This document shows positions 31,465-43,021 of a stretch of DNA of 64,000 nt, piece after piece. Below the pieces are notes generated by a model. It searched no databases and was not told the DNA's origin. It saw only the letters and a program-made list of their open reading frames with translations. Origin of the DNA: Aegilops tauschii subsp. strangulata (taxonomy: Eukaryota; Streptophyta; Magnoliopsida; Poales; Poaceae); the NCBI RefSeq assembly GCF_002575655.3, contig NC_053040.3, forward strand, positions 358,234,267-358,298,266, given 5' to 3'. The translations under genes and the position numbers were made by a program. Position 1 is the first letter of the stretch. Every line of letters starts with the position of its first letter.

Positions 31465-33249
31465 TGTTAGAAATATGCCCTAGAGGCAATAATAAATTGG
31501 TTATTATTATATTTCCTTGTTCATGATAATCGTTTATTATCCATGCTAGAATTGTATTGATAGGAAACTCAGATACATGTGTGGATACATAGACAACACC
31601 ATGTCCCTAGTAAGCCTCTAGTTGACTAGCTCGTTGATCAATAGATGGTTACGGTTTCCTGACCATGGACATTGGATGTCGTTGATAACGGGATCACATC
31701 ATTAGGAGAATGATGTGATGGACAAGACCCAATCCTAAGCCTAGCACAAGATCGTGTAGTTCGTTTGCTCAGAGCTTTTCTAATGTCAAGTATCAGTTCC
31801 TTAGACCATGAGATTGTGCAACTCCCGGATACCGTAGGAATGCTTTGGGTGTACCAAACGTCACAACGTAACTGGGTGACTATAAAGGTGCACTACAGGT
31901 ATCTCCGAAAGTGTCTGTTGGCTTGGCACGAATCGAGACTGGGATTTGTCACTCCGTGTAAACGCAGAGGTATCTCTGGGCCCACTCGGTAGGACATCAT
32001 CATAATGTGCACAGTGTGACCAAGGAGTTGATCACGGGATGATGTGAGTTACGGAACGAGTAAAGAGACTTGCCGGTAACGAGATTGAACAAGGTATCGG
32101 GATACCGACGATCGAATCTCGGGCAAGTAACATACCGATGGACAAAGGGAATTGCATACGGGTTTGATTGAATCCCCGACATCGTGGTTCATCCGATGAG
32201 ATCATCGTGGAACATGTGGGAGCCAACATGGGTATCCAGATCCCGCTGTTGGTTATTGACCGGAGAACGTCTCGGTCATGTCTGCATGGTTCCCGAACCC
32301 GTAGGGTCTACACGCTTAAGGTTCGATGACGCTAGGGTTATAGGGAAAGTATGTACGTGGTTACCGAATGTTGTTCGGAGTCCCGGATGAGATCCCGGAC
32401 GTCACGAGGAGTTCCGGAATGGTCCGGAGGTAAAGATTTATATATGGGAAGTCCTGTTTTGGTCACCGGAAAAGTTTCGGGTGAAATCGGTAATGTACCG
32501 GGACCACCGGGAGGGTCCCGGGGGTCCACCAAGTGGGGCCACCAGCCCCAGAAGGCTGCGTGGGCCAAGTGTGGGATGGGACCAGCCCCAGGTGGGCTGG
32601 TGCGGCCCCCCAACAAGGCCCAAGGCGCATGGGAGAGTGGGAGGGGGCAAACCCTAGGTCCAGATGAGCCTTAGGGCCCATCTAGTGGGGTGCCCCCCCT
32701 CTCCTCCCCTTGGCCGCCCCCCTTGATGGGATCTAGGGCTGGCCGCCTCCTCTTGGGGGTGGAAACCCTAAGGGGGCGCAGCCCCCTCCCCCCCTATATA
32801 TAGTTGAGGTTTGGGCTGCCCAAGACACATGAGAACGTCTCTCTTTCGGCGCAGCCCTACCCCTCTCCCTCATCCTCCTCTCCCGCGGTGCTTGGCGAAG
32901 CCCTGCGGGATTGCCATGCTCCTCCATCACCAGCACGCCGTCGTGTTGCTGCTGGATGGAGTCTTCCCCAACCTCTCCCTCTCTCCTTGCTGGATCAAGG
33001 CGTGGGAGACGTCATCGGGCTGCACGTGTGTTGAACGCGGAGGCACCGTTCTTCGGTGCTTAGATCGGAATCAACCGCGATCTGAATCGCTACGAGTACG
33101 ACTCCCTCATCCGCGTTCTTGCAACGCTTCCGCATCGCGATCTACAAGGGTATGTAGATGCACTCCCCTTCCCCTCGTTGCTAGATTACTCCATAGATTG
33201 ATCTTGGTGATGCGTAGAAAATTTTGAATTTCTGCTACGTTCCCCAATA
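31465..33249 (+). repeat. 5' LTR of Angela-type element (1785 bp)
   Basis: Ends ccccaata rather than the canonical CA. A TATA box (ctatatata) lies at about 32794-32802. Open frames in this LTR, on either strand, recur in the 3' LTR and are not genes. Confidence 0.95.
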
Positions 33250-33250
33250 G

Positions 33251-33266
33251 TGGCATCATGAGCTAG
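33251..33266 (+). other. Primer binding site (Met-tRNA type, mutated)
   Basis: tggcatcatgagctag resembles the initiator tRNA-Met complement TGGTATCAGAGC, with a few changes. It is placed immediately after the 5' LTR. Confidence 0.75.
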
Positions 33267-36200
33267 GTCTATGCGTAGTTTCTATGCACGAGTAGAACAC
33301 AAAGTAGTTGTGGGCGTCGATTTTGTCAATTCTTCTTGCCTCTACTAGTCTTATCTTGTTTCGGCGGCATTGTGGGATGAAGCGGCCCGGACCGACCTTA
33401 CACATACGCTTACGTGAGAGAGGTTCCACCGACTGACATGCACTAGTTGCATAAGGTGGCTAGCGGGTGTCTGTCTCTCCCACTTTAGTCGGAACGGATT
33501 CGATGAAAAGGGTCCTTATGAAGGGTAAATAGAAATTGGCATATCACGTTGTGGTTTTACGTAGGTAAGAAACGTTCTTGCTAGAAACCTATACAAGCCA
33601 CGTAAAAACTTGCAACAACAATTAGAGGACGTCTAACTTGTTTTTGCAGCATGTGCTATGTGATGTGATATGGCCAGAAGATGTGATGAATGATATATGT
33701 GATTTATGAGATTGATCATATTCTTGTAATAGGAATCACGACTTGCATGTCGATGAGTATGACAACCGGCAGGAGCCATAGGAGTTGTCTTTATTTTTTG
33801 TATGACCTGCGTGTCATTGAATAACGCCATGTAAATTACTTTACTTTATTGCTAAGTGCGTTAGCCATAGAAGTAGAAGTAATCGTTGGCGTGACAACTT
33901 TATGAAGACACAATGATGGAGATCATGGTGTCATGCCGGTGACAAAGATGATCATGGTGCCCCGAAGATGGAGATCAAAGGAGCAAAATGATATTGGCCA
34001 TATCATGTCACTATTTGATTGCATGTGATGTTTATCATGTTATGCATCTTATTTGCTTAGAACGGCGGTAGTAAGTAAGATGATCCCTCACTAAAATTTC
34101 AAGAGAAGTGTTCCCCCTAACTGTGCACCGTTGCGAAGGTTCGTTGTTTCGAAGCACCACGTGATGATCGGGTGTGATAGATTCTAACGTTCGAATACAA
34201 CGGGTGTTGACGAGCCTAGCATGTACAGACATGGCCTCGGAACACATGCGAAACACTTAGGTTGACTTGACGAGCCTAGCATGTACAGACATGGCCTCGG
34301 AACACAAGAGACCGAAAGGTCGAACATGAGTCGTATAGTAGATACGATCAGCATGGTGATGTTCACCGATGATGACTAGTCCGTCTCACGTGATGATCGG
34401 ACACGGCCTAGTTTGACTCGGATCATGTATCACTTAGATGACTAGAGGGATGTCTATCTGAGTGGGAGTTCATTAATCAGATGAACTTAATTGTCATGAA
34501 CATAGTCAAAAGGTCTTTGCGAATTATGTCATACGTTTTAGTTCTATTGTTTAAGATATGTTCCTAGAGAAAATTTAGTTGAAAGTTGGTAGTAGCAATT
34601 ATGCGGACTAGGTCCGTAAACTGAGGATTGTCCTCATTGCTGCACAGAAGGCTTATGTCCTTAATGCACCGCTCGGTGTGCTGAACCTCAGCGTCGTCTG
34701 TAGATGTTGCGAAACATCTGACATACACGTTTTGATGACTACGTGATAGTTCAGTGCCTAATGATAACGGTTTAGAATTGTGGCACAAGAGACGTTTTTT
34801 TTGAAACATCGCAGAACATATGAGATGTTCCGAAGACTGAAATTGGGATTTCAGACTAGTGCCCACGTCAAGAGGTATGAGACCTCTGACAAGTTTCTTA
34901 AGCCTGCAAACTAAGGGAGAAAGGCTCAATCGTTGAGCATGTGCTCAGATTGTCTGAGTACCACAATCGCTTGAATCGAGTGGGAGTTAATCTCCCAGAT
35001 GAGATAGTGATAGTTCTCCATAGTCACTTCCACCAAGCTAGTAGAGCTTTGTGATGAACTATAACATATCAGGGATAGTTATGATGATCCTTGAGCAACT
35101 CGCGATGTTTGACACCGCGAAAGTAGAAATCAAGAAGGAGCATCAATTGTCGATGGTTAGTAAAACCACTAGTTTCTAGAAGGGCAAGGGCAAAAGGGAT
35201 ACTTCATGAAACAGCAAAACGCTTGCTGCTCTAGTGAAGAATCCCAAGGTTAAACCCAAACCCGAAACTAAGTGCTTCTGTAATGAGGAGAACGGTCACT
35301 GAAGCAGTACTACCCTAGATATTTGGTAGATGAGAAGGCAGGCAAGGTCGACAGAAGTATATTGGATATACGTTATATGAATGTGTACTTTACTAGTACT
35401 CCTAGCAGCACCAAGGTATTAGATACCGGTTCGGTTGCTAAGTGTTAGTAACTCGAAATAAAAGCTGCGGAATAAACGGAGACTAGATAAAGGTGAGATG
35501 ATGATATGTGTTGGAAATGTTTCCAAGGTTGATGTGATCAAGCATCGCATGCTCCCTCTACCATCGAGATTTGGTGTTTGCGTTGAGCATGATTGGATTA
35601 TGTTTATCGCAATTCGGTTATTCATTTAAGGAGAATAATGGTTACTCTGTTTATTTGAATAATACCTTCAATGGTCTTGCACCTAAAATGAACGGTTTAT
35701 TGAATCTCGATCGTAGTGATACACATGTTCACGCCAAAAGATATAAGATAGTAATGATAGTACCACATACTTGTGGCACTGCCACTTGAGTCATATTGGT
35801 ATAAAACGCATGAAGAAGCTCCATGTAGATGGATCTTTGGACTCGCTCGTTCTTGAAAAGATTGAGACATGCGAACCATGTCTATTGGTATATATGCGTA
35901 AAGAAACTCCATGCAGATGGATCGTTTGGACTCACTTGATTTTGAATCACTTGAGACATGCAAATCATACCACATGGGCAAGATGACTGAAAAGCCTCGT
36001 TTTCAGTAAGATGGAACAAGAGAGCAACTTGTTGGATGTAATACATTTTGATGTGTGTAGTCCAATGAGTGCTGAGGCATGCAGTGGATATCGTTAAGTT
36101 CTAACTTCACAGATGATTTGAGTAGATGCTGAGTGTATTTACTTGATGAAACACAAGTCTGAATTATTGAAAGGTTCAAGTAATTTCAGAGTGAAGTTGA

Positions 36201-38310
36201 AGATCGTCGTGACAAGAGGATAAAATGTCTGTGATATGATCATAGAGATGAGTATCTGAGTTACGAGTTTGGCACACAATTAAGACATTGTGGAAAGTGT
36301 TTCACAATTAATACCGCCTGGAACACCATAGTGTGATGGTGTGTCCGAACATCATAACTGCACCCTATTGGATATGGTGCATAACATGATGTCTCTTATC
36401 GAATTACCACTATCGTTTATGGGTTAGGCATTAGAGACAACCGCATTCACTTTAAAAGTGGCAACACGCAATTCCGTTGAGACGACACCGTTTAGAGAAA
36501 CCTAAGATGTCGTTTCTTAAAAGTTTGGGGCTGCGCAGCTTATGTGAAAAAGTTTCAAGCTGATAAGCTCGAACCCAAAGCGGATAAATACATCTTCATA
36601 GAAAACCCAAAACTGTTGGGTATACCTCCTATTTCAGATCTGGAAGCAAAAGTAATTGTTTCTAGAAACGAGTCCTTTCTCGAGGAAAAGTTTCTCTCGA
36701 AAGAATTGAGTGGGAGGATGGTGGAGACTTGATAAGGTTATTGAACCGTCACTTCAACTAGTGTGTAGCAGGGCACAGGAAGTTGTTCCTGTGGCACCTA
36801 CACCAATTGAAGTGGAAGCTTATGATGGTGATCATGAAACTTCGGATCAAGTCACTACCAAACCTCGTAGAACGACGAGGATGCGTAATACTTCAGAGTA
36901 GTACGTGATCCTGTCTTGGAAGTCATGTTGTTGGACAACGATGAACCTATGAGCTATGGAGAAGCGATGGTGGGCCCATATTCCGACAAATGGTTAGAAG
37001 CCATGAAATCCGAGATAAATGGAACTTTGAGAAGAAGACGGACGTGGACGGTAATGTTACCGTCTATGAAGCTCGACTTGTGGCAAAGAGTATTTCCACA
37101 AGTTCAAGGAGTTGACTACGATGAGATTTTCTCATCCATAGCGGTGCTTAAGTCCGTCGGAATCATGTTAGCATTAGCTGCATTTGTGAAATCTGGCAGA
37201 TGGATGTCAAATAAGTTTCCTTACCAGTTTTCGTAAGGAAAGGTTGTATGTGATACAATCAGAAAGTTTTTGTCGATCCTAAGGATGCTAAAACGTATGC
37301 TAGCTCCAGCGATCCTTCCATGGATTAGAGCAAGCATCTCGGAGTCAGAATATACACTTTGATGGAGTGATCAAAGTTTTTGGGTTTATACAAAGTTTGT
37401 GAGAAACTTGTATTTACAATAAAGTGAGTGGGAGCGCTACAACATTTCTGATAAGTATATGTGAATGACATATTGTTGATCCGAAATGATGTAAAATTTC
37501 TGGAAAGCATAAAGGGTTGTTTGAAAGGAGTTTTTCAAAGGAAGACCTGGATAAAAGCTACTTACATATTGGGCATCAAGATCTATAGAGATAGATCAAG
37601 ACGCCCGATGATACTTTCAAAGAACGCACACCTTGACATGATTTTGAAAGAGTTCAAAATAGATCAGCAAAGAAGGAGTTCTTGGCTGTGTTACAAGGTG
37701 TGAGTATTGAGTAAGACTCAAGACCTGACCACAGCAGAAGAGAGAGAAAGGACGAAGGTCGTCCCCTATGCTTTAGACGTAGGCTCTACAGTATGCTATG
37801 CTGTGTACCGCACATGAAGTGTGCCTTGCCATGAGTTGGTCAAGGGGTACAATAGTGATCCGGGAATGGATCACATGACAGCGGTCGAACTTATCCTTAG
37901 TACCTAGTGGACTAAGGAATTTTCTCGATTATGGAGGTGAAAAGGAGTTCGTCGTAAAGGGTTACGTCGATGCGAACTTTGACACTAATCCGGATGACTC
38001 TGAGTAGTAAACCGGATTCGTATAGTAGAGCAATTACTTGAAATGGCTCCAAGTAGCGCATGGTAGCATCCACAAAGATGACATAGATATTCGTAAAGCA
38101 CACACGGATCTGAAAGGTTCAGACCCGTTGACTAATAACCTCTCTCACAAGCATAACATGATCAAACCAGAACTCATTGAGTGTTAATCACAGAGTGATG
38201 TGAACTAGATTGTTGACTCTAGTAAACTCTTTGGATGTTGGTCACATGGTGATGTGACCTATGAGTGTTAATCACATGGTGATGTGAACTAGATTATTGA
38301 CTCTAGTGCA
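33267..38310 (+). pseudogene. Decayed copia gag-pol of the Angela-type element
   Basis: No long open frame survives. Readable remnants, in copia order, begin with a gag zinc-knuckle trace near 35270 (CFC..ENGH). The GAG-pre-integrase HHCC region follows near 35770-35890 (LSHIGIKRMKKLH, ETCEPCLL), with part of it duplicated in tandem at 35900-35985. The integrase C-terminal part lies near 36540-36730. RT lies at 36916-37236 (SDKWLEAMKSEI, QGVDYDEIFSSIAVLKSVGI). RNase H lies near 37950 (VKGYVDANFDT followed by two stops). Small direct repeats lie at 34209-34305 and 38178-38310. Such decayed but still mobilised copies are common in this family, which suggests trans-complementation. Confidence 0.8.
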
Positions 38311-38320
38311 AGTGGGAGAC
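38311..38320 (+). other. Polypurine tract of the Angela-type element
   Basis: agtgggagac lies immediately before the 3' LTR start TGTTAG at 38321. Confidence 0.85.
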
Positions 38321-40108
38321 TGTTAGAAATATGCCCTAGAGGCAATAATAAATTGGTTATTATTATATTTCCTTGTTCATGATAATCGTTTATTATCCAT
38401 GCTAGAATTGTATTGATAGGAAACTCAGATACATGTGTGGATACATAGACAACACCATGTCCCTAGTAAGCATCTAGTTGACTAGCTCGTTGATCAATAG
38501 ATGGTTACGGTTTCCTGACCATGGACATTGGATGTCGTTGATAACGGGATCACATCATTAGGAGAATGATGTGATGGACAAGACCCAATCCTAAGCCTAG
38601 CACAAGATCGTGTAGTTCGTTTGCTCAGAGCTTTTCTAATGTCAAGTATCAGTTCCTTAGACCATGAGATTGTGCAACTCCCGGATACCGTAGGAATGCT
38701 TTGGGTGTACCAAACGTCACAACGTAACTGGGTGACTATAAAGGTACACTACAGGTATCTCCAAAAGTGTCTGTTGGGTTGGCACGAATCGAGACTGGGA
38801 TTTGTCACTCCGTGTAAACGGAGAGGTATCTCTGGGCCCACTTGGTAGGACATCATCATAATGTGCACAATGTGACCAAGGAGTTGATCACGGGATGATG
38901 TGAGTTACGGAACGAGTAAAGAGACTTGCCGGTAACGAGATTGAACAAGGTATCGGGATACCGACGATCGAATCTCGGGCAAGTAACATACCGATGGTCA
39001 AAGGGAATTGCATACAGGATTGATTGAATCCCCGACATCGTGGTTCATCCGATGAGATCATCGTGGAACATGTGGGAGCCAACATGGGTATCCAGATCCC
39101 GCTGTTGGTTATTGACCGGAGAACGTCTCGGTCATGTCTGCATGGTTCCCGAACCCGTAGGGTCTACACGCTTAAGGTTCGATGACGCTAGGGTTATAGG
39201 GAAAGTATGTACGTGGTTACCGAATGTTGTTCGGACTCCCGGATGAGATCCCGGATGTCACGAGGAGTTCCGGAATGGTCCGGAGGTAAAGATTTATATA
39301 TGGGAAGTCCTGTTTTGGTCACCGAAAAAGTTTCGGGTGAAATCGGTAATGTACCGGGACCACCGGGAGGGTCCCGGGGGTCCACCAAGTGGGGCCACCA
39401 GCCCCAGAAGGCTGCGTGGGCCAAGTGTGGGAGGGGACCAGCCCCAGGTGGGCTGGTGCGCCCCCCAACAAGGCCCAAAGCGCATGGGAGAGTGGGAGGG
39501 GGCAAACCCCATGTCCAGATGGGCCTTTGGGCCCATCTAGTGGGGCGCCCCCCCCCCTCTCCTCCCCTTGGCCGCCCCCCTTGATGGGATCTAGGGCTGG
39601 CCGCCTCCTCTTGGGGGTGGAAACCCTAAGGGGGGCGCAGCCCCCTCCCCCCCTATATATAGTTGAGGTTTGGGCTGCCCAAGACACATGAGAACGTCTC
39701 TCTTTCGGCGCAGCCCTACCCCTCTCCCTCATCCTCCTCTCCCGCGGTGCTTGGCGAAGCCCTGCGGGATTGCCATGCTCCTCCATCATCACCACGCCGT
39801 CGTGTTGCTGCTGGATGGAGTCTTCCCCAACCTCTCCCTCTCTCCTTGCTGGATCAAGGCGTGGGAGACGTCACCGGGCTGCACGTGTGTTGAACGCGGA
39901 GGCACCGTTCTTCGGTGCTCAGATCGGAATCAACCGCGATCTGAATCGCTACGAGTACGACTCCCTCATCCGCGTTCTTGCAACGCTTCCGCATCGCGAT
40001 CTACAAGGGTATGTAGATGCACTCCCCTTCCCCTCGTTTCTAGATTACTCCATAGATTGATCTTGGTGATGCGTAGAAAATTTTGAATTTCTGCTACGTT
40101 CCCCAACA
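38321..40108 (+). repeat. 3' LTR of Angela-type element (1788 bp)
   Basis: Near-identical to 31465-33249, with a canonical ccccaaca end at 40108. A TATA box lies at about 39652-39660. The LTR is followed directly by the target duplication GCACG. Confidence 0.95.
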
Positions 40109-40213
40109 GCACGCGCTGCTGTGGAGAACTCGGCGGAGATCCAAGCACGGTGGGGTGTCACCGACAAAACCGGGAAGGAGAACGACGGCGTCTGGCTAGC
40201 ATGTGAGAAGTAG

Positions 40214-41589
40214 TAGTACTCGTAGTTAGTGTGTGTGTCTGTGTCGCCCGTATGTTTGTTTAACTAATTACGAGCATGTACCAGTACTAGTTACTACTGT
40301 AGTTTTTAGAGCAAATTACCAGTACATTAGCCTAGACTCAATGGAAAAATTCCTATCCAGTGCATCAAATGGCATCTCTTTCTCTATAGGAATTGAGATG
40401 CATGTCATCTCACTTCCTATGATTTTCATATTGCTATAAAATTCCTATCCTATGAACGAAATTCAACGAACTCATGATAGTTCCTTCGTCTGAGCAACTT
40501 CACAGTGGGAAAGGTTGGGCATGTGATTGCACGGCTCATTAGTCATTATTACTGCGGCGCGGTGACCGAGGTGACTCTCCCTTAGAGTTCTGCGTGCATG
40601 GCAAGTGGACCAGGATGGTCGACGTCCCACATGTCGGTGAACGGAAGTATTCTTTCCGATATCGAGGAGCAAAGAAACCGTGTGGTATAGTATCACTACT
40701 GATTTATATTTATTTTTTATTTTTGATGAAATCTAGTGTTTCAACTCTTACGACGAAGGAGTGCCAAACATGGCACGTGCTGGATGTCCCACACGTCAGC
40801 GAAAGGAGTGGGACATGAACAGCGTGGTAGACCGTCTCCACTTCTTCCACTTCTAGGTCGGAGACCACACGTAGCACTAGTGGTATGAACGATACAAAGT
40901 GCGACCTGGAGAGATAGACACGTCTAGTTGGAAAGTCTCGGGCCATACACGTAAACAAATATAAAACCTAATATGTGCCTCCAATTAATATAGTAGTAGA
41001 GTACTTAGGAACGTACATCATAACATCACTGTGCATTACACGTACAACATTTAGTGGTAGTAAGAGACAAATGTCTATATGCCATGCATGTTCATACTAT
41101 TTGTGCCTTTCTACTTCACTTACTGCACTACATTACTCAGGTTCATATGTCCACTCTTGGGTACATGTCCGTCTTGTAGTTCCAGTCCCACGTGTTCTTC
41201 ATAGATGGAACGATCCATAACGGTGGGCAACGGGGGTCCATGTCATCGCAATTCTTAGTGTGGCTCCCCATGATGGAGACTCATCCAAATTATGGCCAGC
41301 CTCGACGTGGAGCAGTCGCGTGCACTGGGAAGCAGCGCTCTCTTGGCCGTCGCGCTGCTTCAAAGCCGGTGCCTGTGAGAGGTCGCCTCCGCTCTGGACG
41401 GGCATTAATGCGGCACTGACGTTGACCGTTTCACGCGGGAAGCGCGCGCCGGCAAGGGAGGGGGTTCGGTTCAGCCAGTACATGCACGCAACGATTTAAT
41501 GGACACTGTAATCTCAACACGTGATGGGGAGCTCTAAATTTGAATTTGAAACTTATAAAACAACAAAATTCAAAACAAATAAACTGGAA
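40214..41589. other. Unassigned spacer right of the small-gene copy
   Basis: The first ~100 bases resemble the trailer of the intact small gene (agagcaaattaccagtac). From about 40340 to 40450 there is a MITE-like AT-rich segment (attcctatcctatgaacgaaa) without clear ends. Two related phrases, gtcgacgtcccacatgtcgg near 40618 and gatgtcccacacgtcagcg near 40783, form an imperfect direct repeat. No coding sequence is recognised. Confidence 0.35.
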
Positions 41590-42186
41590 GAGAGGGAGTA
41601 TACCGTAGGATGTGTCCCATACCAAACAAGTCCCCTGGTTTGTCACCGCGAGGACGCGGTTAGAAAGGAGCACAGCGTCTTCATACTCGTATGGCAACAA
41701 ATCGGTCGCAGACAGCATGGTCTACCATTGACCGCCATGTGCAGGGTTCGTGAAAGCAATCGCGATGTCAAACACCGCGATGAGAGTGCAATTTTGGTTG
41801 GCGGACGACCTTATCGGGGCTTCCGGGATTGCTATCTTCTTCAATCTCACCGTGGTTCCATCATACCAATTTAGGCGATGGCCCGTTGCATGGTTGATCC
41901 CAATGTTGGACAAAGGTTCTACGGGAATGGTGTCACCGTTGTAAATGTTGTGCAAATTGATGTTGGTACCATCCCGTACATATGCAAGCCAATCTCCACT
42001 AGCACCAGGCATAACCTGTGAAACAGTGGGCAGCGGGGGAATTAGGAAATGGACACGGAAGTAGTCTTTAGAATGCATTCACTACGTGATCAAACTCATC
42101 ACTTACCTGCTCATCGGACAAAATCCGAGTGCCCCTCAACGTCGGCATCTCAAGGGGCGTCAACTTGCAACTACGGCCATGCCGCG
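41590..42186 (-). pseudogene. DUF295/KIB-type beta-propeller gene fragment
   Basis: Two exons on the minus strand: 42186-42107 (acceptor CTCCAG, donor GAGCAG/GTAAGT) and 42015 to about 41590 (acceptor TTCACAG). They read in one frame: TPLEMPTLRGTRIL, ASGDWLAYVRDGT, RLKKIAIPEAP, FDIAIAFTNPAHGGQW and then RVLAVTNQGTCLVWDTS. The layout G.WLAY, KI.IP, A....G..W and L.V.N.G....WD is that of the plant DUF295 (F-box associated, KIB1-4 beta-propeller) family. A single in-frame TAG follows GGQW near 41728-41730. No F-box and no start codon are seen, so it is a 5'- and 3'-truncated remnant. The family assignment is from motif recognition. Confidence 0.6.
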
Positions 42187-42496
42187 CTGGAGAGAGACAA
42201 AATAGAAACATCCTCGTGCGTTGCACGTAACATCAAGATGCATTTGTATGAGTAGTTTATCTTGTGAGAGAAAAGGATGAACGAAGGGAGGCCTTATTTG
42301 CAAATGTGGAGAGGGGTGAGGGTATCTTTCTGCAAAATTGCCATAGTTTTCTTCCTATCCGTCACATATAAATCGGACGGCCTATATTACAGGATGACAG
42401 GCACACCATCATCACCAACTCTGTTTTTTATATAAGATAAGAGATAATCTATCTATCTCTATCTCTCTTCTACTACTTCCTGCAATATAGGCCGTC
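42187..42496. other. Left flank of gag-only gypsy insertion
   Basis: Mostly AT-rich non-coding DNA ending in aatataggccgtc, whose last five bases are the target duplication. It becomes contiguous with 51194 if the element is removed. No gene is seen. Confidence 0.4.
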
Positions 42497-42974
42497 TGAG
42501 GGAATCCTGGATTAAGGGGTCCTCGGGTGTCCGGGCTATGTAACATGGGCCGGACTGATGGGCTGCGAAGATACAAGACCGAAGACTCTCTCCCATGTCC
42601 GGATGGGACTCTCCTTGGCGTGGAAGGCAAGCTTGGTGCCTGGATATGAAGATTCCTTTCTCTGTAACCGACTTTGTACAACCCTAGTCCCCTCCGGTGT
42701 CTATATAAACCGGAGGGCTTAGTCCGTAGAGGCAATCATAATCATAATCATACAGGCTAGACTTCTAGGGTTTTAGCCATTACGATCTCGTGGTAGATCC
42801 ACTCTTGTAATACTCATATTCATCAAGATCAATCAAGCAGGAAGTAGGGTATTAACTCCATAGAGAGGGCCCGAACCTGGGTAAAACATCGTGTCCCCTG
42901 TCTCCTATTACCATCAACCTTAGACGCACAATTCAGGACCCCCTACCCGAGATCCACCGGTTTTGACACCGACA
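42497..42974 (+). repeat. 5' LTR of gag-only element (478 bp)
   Basis: TATA box ctatataaa at 42701-42709. The LTR is followed by ttggtgctttcattgagag, where a primer site should lie. I could not match that to a tRNA from memory. Confidence 0.93.
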
Positions 42975-43021
42975 TTGGTGCTTTCATTGAGAGTTCTACT
43001 ACGTCGTCTTCAAAAGGTTCG

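Larger units (their letters stand above)
31465..40108 (+). mobile_element. Angela/WIS/BARE1-type Ty1/copia element, full length, inactive
   Basis: An 8644-bp element with perfect target duplication GCACG (31460-31464 and 40109-40113). LTRs start TGTTAGAAATATGCCCTAGA and end ctacgttccccaaca (ccccaata in the 5' copy), the well-known terminus of the BARE1/WIS/Angela group. A Met-type primer site follows the left LTR and a polypurine tract precedes the right one, giving plus orientation. The two LTRs differ by roughly 27 substitutions by eye (about 1.5 percent). At the commonly used grass rate of 1.3e-8 per site per year this is roughly 0.6 million years. The gag-pol interior is heavily decayed. 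Confidence 0.95.
31178..40213 (+). pseudogene. Second copy of small basic-protein gene, split by Angela
   Basis: Paralogue of 26070-26462. The 5' part is 31178-31464 (starts MPPHRTLTGKEVRASRRAEF). The 3' part resumes at 40114, after the Angela element and its duplicated GCACG, and ends with a TAG at 40211-40213. The reading frame is kept across the insertion site. Two adjacent stops, TAA TAG, follow FEAAKA near 31357, where the intact paralogue reads EAAMAEW. The coordinates span the 8.6-kb insertion. Loss of function by stops may precede the insertion, but the order cannot be decided from sequence alone. The basic helix (ERKRQKVLKKREARRRKK) is still readable. Confidence 0.85.

Noticed and set aside
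39207..39795. Several 100-158 codon frames in the Angela LTR
   Set aside because: Present in both LTRs around the TATA box and GC-rich leader. They are not part of gag-pol.
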